Shown here in pieces: positions 44,701 through 57,660 of a stretch of DNA of 64,000 nt (position 1 is the first letter of the stretch; each line of letters opens with the position of its first letter). This DNA is from Tubiluchus corallicola. Its lineage: Eukaryota > Priapulida > Priapulimorpha > Priapulimorphida > Tubiluchidae. The translations under genes were made by a program, and so were the position numbers. Where the stretch lies: contig JAQGDQ010000324.1 in assembly GCA_030141605.1 (NCBI GenBank), forward strand, positions 205,096-269,095, given 5' to 3'. The notes beneath the pieces are model-generated. The model was given only the letters and a program-made list of their open reading frames with translations, ran no database searches and was not told where the DNA came from.

Positions 44701-45834
44701 TCCACTTTTAATATAAGGAAACTACATGTGGTACTTACTAATAAATATGAAATATGAAAATACAAATGTAAGTTTTTTTTGGGTGGGCGATTGTATAAAA
44801 AACAATTATCGCCTTAATAGATTTGTGCTTGTTTTTGAGGTTCCCGTGGTTTTTTCTACTTTAAAATTGAATGAATGCAGCAGATCTGTAAAAAGCGTAA
44901 CGTAAAAACTTTTACTGGCAGTTAGCTCCTGTACGGTGGCGTCATCTATACGTCAAAATTCAAAGCTTGATAAATAATCTTTCTAGCGTGGACTATTGCT
45001 GCAAGTCTGCATACTCTGCATACGTGTGCACAGCAATACTACAGGATTAAGTTGCCTATACTTGAATTTGTAGATCCGTGGATAAGAGTACATAGTACTT
45101 GAACTGTCTACAGCTGGTGCAGAATTTAGTCTTTTGTTTGTTTGTAGTGTAACTGTAGATAAGTGTGAGCTACAGCTCCGACTGTGAGTGTCAGGAAAGG
45201 ACGGAGTGATAATAGTGTCAGAGCCTTGATAGTGTTGTCGTACTTATCGTCAGCACAGAATTAGTGTTTACTGAGGGAAAGAAAACTTGTGTATTTTATG
45301 TAGCTACATTTATGGATTCGTTATAAGGCTACGGTAGCATTATTTTTTCTTCGGGCATTTTATAAATTCCGAGAGATTTGTTGTAGCTAGTGTTATTAAC
45401 CTGTTTCGACGATTTTTGTTTGTGTAAACTTAACGCGCTGATCTTCGGAACTTATATCTAGTTATATTATTCAGTTTGAACTACTGAATTACAGTGACAA
45501 CGCGTTGTTTTGCTATCTGGAACAGAAAGTTTTTGGCACGGAAAGTTTTGTTTTTAGTTTTGCTTGTCTTAGACAGTGTATTCGCGAGCTAAAGCGAGCA
45601 GTTTTTACTGCTTTAGATTACTGTTTTACGTGGTTGTCAACCTGCAAAATTCTAGGTCTTGTAAATAGTATTATTTGACATATTAGTCACCAAATTTTGA
45701 CTCCAGTTGGCTGGAATTGTCTCTTTGTTCCTAGGCTTATAGTGCCTACCATAAAATCAGGAAAGACGCAGAAGTGGTAAAATCATAAATTATTTGCGTA
45801 AATTGTTGTGACGACACCGAACTTTCCAGCACCA
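41799..45834. other. Intergenic region upstream of LIMS
   Basis: It should hold the LIMS promoter and any 5' UTR exons. I see no clear core promoter. A ggttcacac-rich stretch (about 42575-42745) resembles MITE ends, and a 43-bp direct repeat occurs at 44141 and 44414. The remainder is unassigned. Confidence 0.4.
44141..44456. repeat. 43-bp exact direct repeat, 273 bp apart
   Basis: gtctgcaaatgtttgtgact and the next 23 bases occur identically at 44141-44183 and 44414-44456. The unit between is unique. Confidence 0.9.
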
Positions 45835-46067
45835 ATGGCTTCTTATAATTCCCGAGGTTTAAAGCCACGTTACAATGCTAATGGTCACTCCAAAAGCTTC
45901 CAGTTGGACGAGGTGACCTCTAGTGGCCTATATCTTAGACGTGCTCAGAAAAAAGGAAACCAGGAAGAGGATTTGGAGCATGACTATCAGGAGATTAATA
46001 CTTCTGCTGCTTTAGCTAAGGGCATGAAGAATTTGTCTGCTAACAGTGAAACTGATAAAACGAATCA
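45835..46067 (+). CDS. LIMS1: LIMS exon 1: N-terminal extension (residues 1-77)
   Basis: The ATG at 45835 opens a frame running to donor gtaagt. It encodes a hydrophilic, low-Cys extension ([20 protein letters not shown], then [20 protein letters not shown] and [20 protein letters not shown]). Phase 2 joins exon 2 exactly, giving ...[15 protein letters not shown] do not recognise the sequence; vertebrate LIMS genes also have alternative N-terminal exons of unrelated sequence. The frame is open upstream to a GTG at 45808, but ATG is the likelier start, although -3 is C. Confidence 0.7.
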
Positions 46068-46296
46068 GTAAGTCTAGGTCTACAATGAATTAGTTTTGTT
46101 TTATATTACCATAATAGTGATTATATGAATGTTAAGTTAGGAGTGTTGGATAAGTGTTAAGGTAGAATGTGTATTATTTCGTCACGTCTCTTTATGTTTA
46201 ATTATTTTCGTCTGTTTATTTGTGCCTTTCTTCTTTTGTGCCTTTCCTTCAGCTATTCTTTTCTAGTTATAGGTCTGCTTTCCTTCTGGGTTGCCT

Positions 46297-46370
<74 letters not shown>

Positions 46371-49300
46371 CATCCGTGTTTTATTTTCGCTTGCCTCATT
46401 TCCTTTTTTTCTTCCCTCTTCTCTCTGCTTGTCTTAATTGCTCTTTCTTTTTCTTCCTTCTTGTGTCTTTCTTTTTTCTCTGTTTTGTTAACTTAGTTGC
46501 ACCCCAAACGTGACAGCGCCCACCTTCTTACTTTTACCAAGTAATTACTTAATTGAAATGTTGCTTTCAATGTACGAAATATCGACGTGCATGCTGCGAG
46601 GGCTGAACGTTGTGGTTATTATTACATTTTGCATTGCAGAATCCAGATGCAAATGAAATACAGTAATTATCTTGTAAGTACGTGCGCTGTGTCACCTACT
46701 GCTAATAATTACCCACAGTTGCTCCGGCTTCGCCAGGAGTAATTGCATTTTGTACGGGAAATTGCCTGTCTTCTGTTTACGTGATGTTGCCAAACTTATT
46801 GTTAGGACGTAGATATATTTTGCTCGCTTAGATGCGCATGCGCACCATTTTCCCGTAACAGTGTGGCTTGTTTGTGCATAGCCAAATAAAAAGTCATATT
46901 AGCCAACAAATCACGTTTTTCGGCTTTCTTGAAAGGTCGCCAGTTCTCTTCTACTTTTGCCTATGGGTAAACCTGAACACTCTTTTACAAGCGCGTTTAT
47001 CTTCAAGGATTTTCTGTGGCTGTATTTTGTGGACTACACGATGTTTAATGTAAAAGATATTTGTTTAGAAAAAACCATTTAGATAAATTTAACGTTTTAC
47101 ACGTTTATTTTTGGCTTTCCAATTCCTCCTTTTGTTTGCAAGAAGCAAAAATCTTTTCTTCACACGTGTGATAAAACAAGCAAAAGCGGAAACCTTAACT
47201 ATGCTAGAAAATAAAAAAATCGTCATCGTTGACAACATTCTTGAAAACATTTTTGTCGGTTTTATCACCAGTTTCGTAACATATTGTTGTTGTTGGCATC
47301 CTTCTGTCTCGGAAGACAATGGAGTGTGCGCCAAGAGAGTCAGTTATTGATCACATTGATGGAGCTGCAGCGTCCACTGTGGCTGAGCAATCCGATCCTT
47401 GAACCACTGGAGTGGCCTCTCCAGGGCGCACACCTGCGCTAGGTGTATGGAGATCCTGAGCTGTCCAGACAACAGGAACCCCCTCTCTTCCTCCCTGGTG
47501 TAGTCCGAAGAAAAGCGGAGCGATACGTTTGGCACCAAGTTGGCTGCAGGAGCTGCCGGAGTCAGTGAGCATGCTGCACTGGTCTGCCTTCGGGGCTCCA
47601 CTCCTGATTTGGAAGGTTTACTCCTCTACATATTGCCGTTGGGTCACTTGACCTCCTCCGCCCTCTAGCCGTTGGCTGCTTGTGCAGCTCCTCCGCCTAG
47701 TGTCGAGATATAGTGTGGGCATCCCACAGTCCTACAGCACCTGGTATTGCTAGGCGGTCACCCATCCAAATACAAACCAGGCTCTACGTTGCTTAACTTC
47801 GGTGATCAGACGAGAACCGGTGTTTTCAACGTGATTTGGCCGTAGTTCCGTAACATAAGTTGTTCAGTATTTTACGTTATTTGCCCCAAAATGGCGACTG
47901 CTTGTATTTCTTAGGACATGAACAGAAAGGTTATTCCAAGCAAAGTAATTTTGTGTAATTTTTGTAGAACACTTTTGTAATAGAATTTGGTGTGTTTTCA
48001 TGTACGACAAACGATTTTAATGCTTTGTGGTGATTTGTAGAAATTGTTGTTTGTTTTGTGTGAGTACACTTCATATTTAGAACAGTTGAAGATTTATAGT
48101 TAAAAACAGCACAACTTTATTAAAAACTTTTATACATTAAAAAGTTAAAATCATGTTTTTAACTTTTACTTTTAATGTAAAAGTTTTTTGATTAAGTTGT
48201 GTTCTTTTAACTATAAATGTTTTTATTTGGCTGTAATAAAAATTGAGTTGAAGATTTAATGTGCTAAAGAGGCAATTTGAAAGTATTTTTTAGATTGATA
48301 TACATTATGTGCCTAAGAACATGTTTAAAAACTGTTTTTGGAGTTATACATTATGTGCCAAAAACGTGCTTGAAAAGTGTTAGTGCTATTGGTACATTAT
48401 GTGTGAGACCTGATGTATGAGAATATTCAGCACTTGTAAAATATTCTAATGTTATATGTATTGAATTGGAATTACAGGTCTGTTGTTAACTGGTATTAAT
48501 CTTACCACATCCTGACCTTTGAAAAAACTTATTGACTGCAATCAGTGGTTGATGAGTCACTTGTGTTGTTGTTGTTGTTGTAGTCACCACCATTGTTGTG
48601 GCTAATCACGATTGTAACTTTTCTATTCACAAGCTTCTGTTGTAAAGGACATCAGTAAGACCTTAAACATATTTTGACTTGATAATGGGTGCGGTTGTTA
48701 TTTTATTTTGGTTGTAGGTCGTTCAATCTTCATTAGAATGTTTTTCTTCTGAAGTGTGTGAACTGTCTTTGTACTTTTGTCTTTAGTGAAGTAGTGCAGC
48801 CATTTTTTATGTGGTTTGGCACTTTCTAAGCTGATATTCGGCACGTAGTGGTACTAGTAGGGTATACTTTTACGCTGTTGGTTGTTCCGATACAAATACC
48901 CGCATGCTATATGGCAGAAGAAACTGTTCTGAAGCAGGTTTTTGGCAGTCACTTATTCACTTACTGACTTGTCCTGGTGTTGCTTAACCTTAGTTTCTAA
49001 GTACACACCGTTAACTAGTTGAACATCTTTTTTCCCTCATCCCGTAGACTGTTAATCACATTCTTGATTAATGTCTTAGTCCATTGTTACTGCTAACAGC
49101 TATTATGGTTTCTGTTTCAGCATCACCATGTCGCTAGGCAACGCAGCGTGTGCACGATGCGGAGAAGGGTTCGGGGTGCACGAACAGATAGTGAACTCTG
49201 GTGGCGAAGTATGGCATACCAAATGCTTTGTGTAAGTCTTCGTATCTGTCTTACTAATGTCCCAGATAAGTGTGAGCTTTAGTGTGAATTTCAGTGTAAT

Positions 49301-52300
49301 AAACTTCTTTGTTACGATTTTTTAAAAACTTTTTATTATAACTTCCATTATTTCTTCTTTGCACTTTTCAAATCCTTGTTTTACGTGAATACAGGTTGAC
49401 TTAATGACCACAATCGGTCTGGTGGATAGGTTGTAAAACGACTCGGATGCAAGTCAGACCCATATACTCATCAGTGCACCCCTTATAAGATATTGTGTGT
49501 GTGTGCATGCACTGAATATGGTGGCGCCTATGAATGAATCTACAGAAAGACATAGCGATTTAGAAATGGAAGAAAATACGAGTTACACTAAGTTTTGTAT
49601 GAATAATTAAGTTGTGGTTGTGTCGTAAATTTGAACAGTCTTAAGTTGCATAGGCTGTAACTCGACGACTACTTGTATTAAGTCTTAGATATTGACCCTT
49701 TATAAGGCACAAGATTTAAGACATAATCAGTATTTTGTAGAATAAAAATTGTAGTAAGTAATCTTGTATTTGATTGCAATTCTGGAAGTTGAGTGACAAT
49801 AGATGTTTTTCATTTGACTGATGATCTTTTATTTTTCTTGTTTTCTAGTTGTGCTCAGTGTTTCCAGCCATTTCCGGAAGGAATATTTTATGAGGTGAGT
49901 TTCAAGCACCAGAAACAAAGTTTGCTTGTCACATTTTGTAGCTGTGTTAGCACTCAGCTTTCTCATTGACGAACTTAACGTTATATCAGGGGTGCGCAGA
50001 AAACGTTTGAAAGTTTTGATTATGATATTACGAGAAAAAAAATAGTGGTATAACTTGAAAATTATCACACTGATGTATCATATGTTTATGTATAGATGCC
50101 AAAAATTCTAGGTCATTTCTTCAGACTTTTTCAAAGATGCAGTAATTTTAAATCATCAAATGAAAAAATAAATGCCAGAACGAATGTGTTACTATTACAG
50201 CAAGTGCTCTATGTATCAACCATCTTCACTGCAAACTAAATGAAGGCATTTCTTCCAACATCACACACAGTCAAATTAGTTCAAATAAAGCGGAAATTTC
50301 GTTTACATAACAGTCTGTGACATGCTTTTACCGGCAATATGGCATATCTTGAGTGCTGACGACTGTGAAGTTTTATAGGGTCTCCAGGCCCAATCAACCG
50401 AAATATCAAACCACGTTTGAATTTACTTGAGTTGAATCAACTTTTAATTTTGTAATTTATGAAATATAGGCAACAAAATATCTACAAAATAAAATTTGTT
50501 TATTTTTAATGAAGCATTATGATCTTCAAACATTAATCATTAAGGATACCAAAATCTAAAAACATTATAACACATTTTCTAAGTAAGCCACTCCATCAAA
50601 CTTCTATACTATAAAACTTCCTTGTCCTTTTGTATTAGAATATTTTACCAGTAATTTTGCGTCACAGCAAATAAAAGCAAACGAACAAAAATATTTTACT
50701 TATTTTAGAATTTTTGCTTCAGTTTTAATAGTAGTTGGTTTTGCAAAAATGTTTCAGTTCGGTTTCATTTCGGTACCCGTTTCCTAGGTTTCATAAATTT
50801 TTCTGCCGGTTTTGGTTTGTAAATTGCGTTTTGGTAACACGCCTGATTTCAATGCATGAAATGCGTAAGCAAAGCCATATTTCCACGTTTATGTGCCGTG
50901 GTTAAATTACTTGCGTTGCAGTTTAGCAGGATAAACTTAATTACCATGGAATTTATTTGCCGCAAATTCTGCTAAATTTTCATTTACGTTATTATTATGT
51001 TGTAGACGGTTTTACTGGAGTATAATTGACTCGTGTTGGCGTAAATTACTCGTACCATTAACTCTTTACCTTGCAGTTTGAAGGCCGGAAGTACTGCGAA
51101 CACGACTTCCACGTTCTGTTTGCTCCATGCTGCGGAAGTTGCAGTAAGTCATCATTAAACATAGACATCCATTTATTAATGAAGAATTAGTAGTTATGAG
51201 CTTTTGAGCAATTCACTGTTTATTTAAACAGGTTCTTGTTGGCACAGAATTTCAATAATTCTTTAAATAGTACTAAGACCATGATGGTAAAGTTTCAGCA
51301 TTTACTGCTCAGTGCACAGGTATTTGCAGTCATACAGTAACTAAATTGAAAGACGTAAGTTTGAAGTTTGAAGTTTTTGAAGTTTTTATTATTATCACAT
51401 TCAGTGGGCTAGAGAAGCAAAGGCTTGTAAACCCACCAAACCAAAAAAAAAAACAACAACAAACAAAAAAAAACACACAACAACACAAAAAACACCAACA
51501 AAAAAACAACACAAAAAAAAAAAACCAAAAACAACCTAAGCCCACTGTCATGTGAAACAGATAAAAAAAGAATGGATGAGTGAACAAAAAAGAACAGGGA
51601 GAAAGGTTAGATCACACAGGACAGGAAGAATGATGAGTTAGTGTAAATAGTAGGAAGAAAGACAGTACATTGTGCGATGTTTACATCAGCTCTAAACATC
51701 AATGGTGTCTTGTTTTGTATAATCTGTAGAAGACATTTCAGCAGAGAAGTCTAATCTGTAGAAGACTCTTTAGTATCTACTTCTGTAATTATATCAGAAT
51801 ATTAGGTAAAAGCACAAAGTTAAAATTGAAATCATGGCTGCTTTCAACAATGCTTTTAGTTTTGTGCTCGATCACCTAACATTTTGATATAACTGCAGAA
51901 ATAGGCACTGAAGAGCTTTGCTCAAAAGTCTCCTGCATTTCAATTTAGTTACTGTATGACTGCACACACCTGTGCACTGTGCAATAAATGCTGAAACTTT
52001 ACCATCATGGTCTTAGTATTATTTAAAGCATCACTGTTTATTACTATATTTCATGACGCAGCAGTTCTAGCAAGAGCTGCGAATAGGGATGCAGTGAATA
52101 TTCGGATCACGGAATTTTTTCCTCGAATATCAGTATAAAAATCTGGTCCAGTAACTTTGGTTGTTATCACTAAAAGTTCGATGAACCTTCGGTATGCCAA
52201 AGTTACTTTTTTAACTATTGTCAGATTCGATGAAAAGTATATTAAACACACCGAACATTTATGTACGATGCTTCGAAAAATTTTTCCGGAAAAAGCTGAT

Positions 52301-55300
52301 TATAAACAGCGAATTCGGTACAACAGCTGACATTTTGCGTTCTGTATAGTAATACATTTTCAAAGAATGTGATGTACTGTCAGAACACAAGTAATGCACT
52401 TTTGTCATTATTGTAGATAATTTTGTCATTGGTCGTGTGATCAAAGCCATGAACAACAACTGGCATCCGGAGTGCTTCAAGTGCGAACTGTGCGGCATCG
52501 TGCTGGCCGATACCGGCTTCGTCCGAAATGCCAACCGCGCCCTTTGTCGGGAGTGCAACGCGAAGGAAAAGGCTTCCGGAATGGGAAAATACGTCTGCCA
52601 CAAGTGCCAGTAGGTTTCTCATAGACATAAACATTTTATTTACCTCCTCATTTGCATCAGAATACAAATAGACTATAATTGCTATAATTATTAATTAGTC
52701 AGGATAAATTATGCATAAAGGAAAGAGTTAGGGGAGAGCAGGAGAAAGGGTAGCGAAAAGCCAATTGGTCATCAAGTCACTTACTCTTTAGCTTTTACTT
52801 TGTTGTTTTGTTTTGTAGGTTTTTGTTCTCTATCTTATTTTACATTTCGCTATAGATATCATAAACAATTAGAAAATGGTGTTATGATTTCTTAGAATAG
52901 CTATAGAACATGTCTGCACTTTCACTGAGGTGCCATAGTTGCCCACAAGCTGTTGGGATCATTGTTATGAATCTTAGCGATCGATCATCTTTCCGCATTT
53001 CTTTCAATGCAAGTTTGACACTTTTGCAAGTTGATAATGCGATAATAGCACCGAACTCAAGGTCTGTTTGAGATGGTTGTGCCGGACCGGTCCTACCTGG
53101 GTATTCCACTCAGTTGAGATAGTGAGTCGAGAAAGGTTTCTTTGCCATCCTGAGTTACTCATATCCCGCCGTCTCCCTCCCAGAAAATTTTCTCATTCAA
53201 CCTGTATAATTTTAAGATTGCAGTTTTTCTCATTTGCACTTATTGGAAGCATAATTTTAATAGATGCAAGGAAATCTTGATGTGCAGCTGCATTCTTGCT
53301 GCATATAATACATTTTAACTACATTTTTTATCGCTTGTCTCAGTGTATGGAAACCGTTTTATCTTTGTTAGTCTCATAAATCAATTTGCTTACATTGACT
53401 TCTAAGTTTTTTATATATGTGCTGTAAATGTAAGTATTGAATTCTTTGTTTACATTTTGGACAAGGCCACATTTTATATAAGAATTTACAAAAGAGTCTC
53501 TAGCTTAACAAACCAACAGCCCCTAATAACTAGTCGTTGGGCGGTATCTTAGTGGTTTTCAGTACATTCCATTCGGGAAAATTTGTGGATATGTGCACAT
53601 TTATTTATAATGTGTCTATGACATTTATTTATGTATGTCATAGATGCATATTTTTGGACGTTTGGCACATTTATTAAAGGAGAGTTTAGTATCATTTTAT
53701 TTTTCAGTTTCATTATTTTTATTTTCAGTGCCATCATCGAGGAAGGTCACATTAAATTTAGGGGCGAGGCTTATCATCCATATCATTTTAATTGTAAAAA
53801 CTGTAGGTAAGTTATCTTTTATGTTTACATACGAAAATCTAACCGTATTTTTGTTAAATTAACTCACTTTTATTCATTACAATGCAAGAGTATAATGAAG
53901 CATTCGAATTCTAGCCGCAACTTGAGTTCTTATGAGTTATGATGCAGACATTCGTGCATCTGTAGTAATGAGATACTTGTGAAAGTGATCCTGGTTTTTT
54001 CGTTTTTGTACACACCCCTTTTGCAATATTTCTCATGCTCAATTTTAAACAACATCATTTTAGCATTGCTGGTACAACTAGATAGTTTTATTCAAGTTAT
54101 CTGCTGAGGAGCTAGAGTCGCTTTTGTTGGAGCGTTGTGAAATTTTAGCACTAGATGGTGCTATTATTTGGCTGGTCCTTGTGCGTGTCCATCTGGTTAT
54201 GAGTTTTGAACATTATGACTGACTGTGTAAAGTATTTATGGATTTTCTTGTTGATAAACTCACTATATTGTGTTATACTTTTCTGTTAACTTGTGAAGTC
54301 CATCATTAAGAAATAAGATGAAATACATTTTCATTAGATTTTTTAATGTCACTGCTTTTGCAAATTAATAATAATTACTTGTGTTAAATTTTTTTTAAGA
54401 TTTAATATTTTACTTCAAACTTTACAAAGTTCATATACGCATTACAAATTGATACAAATAATGTAATAAATTATGACACACAATAATAACACAAATAACA
54501 ATTAACGATATAACAAACTACGCCAATGACATCTATTTACAGAAGTAAAGCTTACATCACTGTTTAAATTGCTCTTGCGTATAAAATTTTCACTCTTATT
54601 CAGCCTGACATGTAAACTGTTTGCCCATTTTCTGTGAATCACATCAAAATAAATAAGATTAAGTCTAGTAGAAATATATCTGGCGCTTGTATTATATGAA
54701 AAGTTAAACAACTTCCGTGTTGATACATTATACGCAAGCTTGAGTTTGATAAGATTGTAAGAATAAATGCTTGCAATCTTACAATCTGTCACAAGTCTGA
54801 ATGTTTGTAGACTGTGCAAGTGTTGTGTTATGTAATTTATGTTAAATAAACTGGTTTGAAATTGAAAAAAGGAATGAATTGGATACGCTTAGAGAAGCAT
54901 CATTTGCTCTGTAGTCAGTATTTCCAGCTTGGTTCTTCCCGAATCATTTCCAGCTTGGTTCTTCCCTAATCTTGATAAATGGAATCAGCCATTCAGTAGT
55001 TTCCCGAATTATGTAACAGATGTATGTTGACTACTGCGTTTGTCATTTTCGTTGCTTGCCTTGTTTGTAACCTCGATTGTGTCAAACTGTCTTGCAGTAT
55101 GCATAAGAAGTAAATCGTGAATTATAGCAACGAATTTTGAAACATTTAATTGCGTGTAGTCACCGATTTACCACTTTTACAACTTCGTCTGTTCGACTTC
55201 ACCACTTAACTTAACGACTTTAATGAATTTGGGACTTAAAAAGCCCAACTTAATCAATTAATTATGCAAAACTATGTATAACTCATATTTCCTTTTTTTA

Positions 55301-57611
55301 AACAAATTAACTTTAAATTGACATTTGTTTTGTTAAATTCTTCTCTAGGTGGCGCCCCTATTTAGTGCGCATACTTACACAATGTCTTGCGTGTAGGGGG
55401 CGCACCACTTTAACATACGGGTCCGACTTGCATCCATTTCATCCATTGCGACCAATCGACCAGAACCGATTGTGATCGTAAGTCGACGACTGCCAGAGCA
55501 TTTTTTGGTTCTTTTCTTTGTTGTAATGAGAAATGTTGTTGTTTTGCAGCCAAGAATTAAACATTGATGCCAGAGAGAAAGACGGGGAGCTCTACTGCCT
55601 TAGATGCCACGATAAGATGGGCATTCCTATATGTGGTGCTTGTCGGCGACCCATAGAAGAGAGGGTGGTCACAGCATTGGGCAAGAATTGGCATGTCGAG
55701 GTACGCGATCAAGAAATTTGAGGATAGTGCTCTCCTAAGAGCTCTGCTGAGGGTGGTTTTCTCAAACAATTACTTACCATAACGTCTATGATGTGCAGGG
55801 TGCATAAGATTATGGATATGTATAAAATAAATAAAATAGCTTATTTTATGGATTTTTGAAATTTTATTTTATGGATATCAATAAAATAAGAAATGGACTA
55901 TATCTGGAACGAGATGCCCAGGGGGAAATCAATTAAAAAGTAAAAACAGGAGTGCTTGAAACGTGTTTTTAAACACACAGGACTTAATTTCGTTTTAATT
56001 TTATCGGTTTCATATCACTTCAACTTTAATCAAATTTTACGAGACAATGCCTTGTAATTCATCACTTCAGTTCAAATAATTCATCTATTTGGTATGAATG
56101 TAGAATGCCCTCTAGGCTGAAGTTTCCGATCTAATGCCTGTACTCAGTTTTGATTGCCTTATTTTGTACAAAAAATCACAAAAAAAAACATTTTTTTATT
56201 TTATGCATTTGTTATTTTATGGATTTTTCAAATTTTATTTTATGGATTTTTGGTCTTATTTTATGGATATCCATAATCTTATGCAGCCTGATGATGTGTA
56301 AGCATCTTTTCGACACATGTACTGTACGCATTTACATGCTTCATTTAAGCTTTTAAGGCTTAATTGACATTTACGATTTAGTGTGTGCACACATTGGCAC
56401 ACTGCATTTCGGAACTGGGAATTTACTGCCTATTTAGGGCCTATTTTGATTGGCTGTGGAAAGACTGGAGCCTAATCGCATTATCACGGATAATTCTCTA
56501 AGATGAGTCATTAAAGTGGCACAGGCATTTTAGCTACGTTTAGGTATATATAACTTCTTCTTTCACGAGGCAATCAGCCAGGATTAGCGTGGTGAATGAA
56601 ATCGAGTATCGCGTTGGGATTGCACTTATCCATCTACTAACTAGGTACAGTGTTGCCTAACTTCGGTCTCTAGGAATGTCTTGTGTTTTTCAGCATTTTG
56701 TGTGCGCCAAATGCGAGAAGCCGTTCTACGGTAGCCGCCATTACGAGAAGAAGGGTTTAGCGTACTGCGAGACTCATTATCATCAGCTGTTTGGCAATGT
56801 GTGTTTCGTGTGCGACTGCGTGGTTACCGGAGACGGTAGGTTGATTTTTTTTCACAGTGTTTCAGTGCAAATTGTAGACTTTAAAGGAGGCTATTTTCGT
56901 TTTTATTAGAGCACACATTTTATCACATATTATAATTGCAAATGCGTTTAATTTTACTTTTATATTAAAGCGTAGAAAGTGAATTAACCCAGTACTGATG
57001 GGAAAAATTTCCAGTGGAAGAAATCTATTCATTTTGGTTTCACTCACTGAACAGTAAAGACAAAAAAGTTACTAAAGTTTAAGTTCGCAGCTGCGTGTGC
57101 TGAAGTAACGCATCCGTGGTCAATAAACTTTTTTAGTTACATTTACGTTTAATAGATGTCGCTAGCACTGTTACAACTGATGTGACTGGTGTATGCATAT
57201 TTTTTACAGTTTTTCAAGCACTCAACAAAAGTTGGTGTACGCAGCACTTCGCGTGCTCTATCTGCGACCAAAAGATGGGTCCAAAGTGAGTACCTCCCCT
57301 CCCCAAAAATTATAAATACTTTTCTAGTTACATGGGAAAATACAAATGCACATGTAATACTAATGCATAAAAGTATTACAAATGCAGGTGGAGGGTCAAC
57401 TTTTACATTTTGTGAAATCTCATTATTTGACTTGCACTTCCATGCATGTGCTTCTTTGAATTAGTTAGTTGTTTAGGTATGTACAGGCGGTGACATCTAG
57501 TGAGCAGATTTGCTAACAAATTTGCTACAGCTTCAATTATTGTTTCGCTGCTTGAAATATTTTGTAATTAATGCATAAACGGATGTGTTTTCTATGCTTT
57601 TGTAGAGAGAG

Positions 57612-57660
<49 letters not shown>

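Noticed and set aside
45808-45834. Upstream GTG start for LIMS exon 1
   Set aside because: Nuclear animal genes rarely start at GTG, and an in-frame ATG follows nine codons later.
47344-47601. 85-codon frame on the minus strand, and similar frames at 61431-61948
   Set aside because: They lie in the body of the 5S SINE, are not conserved in frame between the two copies, and SINEs do not code for protein.
47730-47845. Functional 5S rRNA gene
   Set aside because: The 5S sequence carries several substitutions, has no T-run terminator and continues into a SINE body with a TSD around the whole unit.
52259-52667. Minus-strand frames opposite LIMS exon 5
   Set aside because: They are antisense shadows of the plus-strand LIM2 exon.
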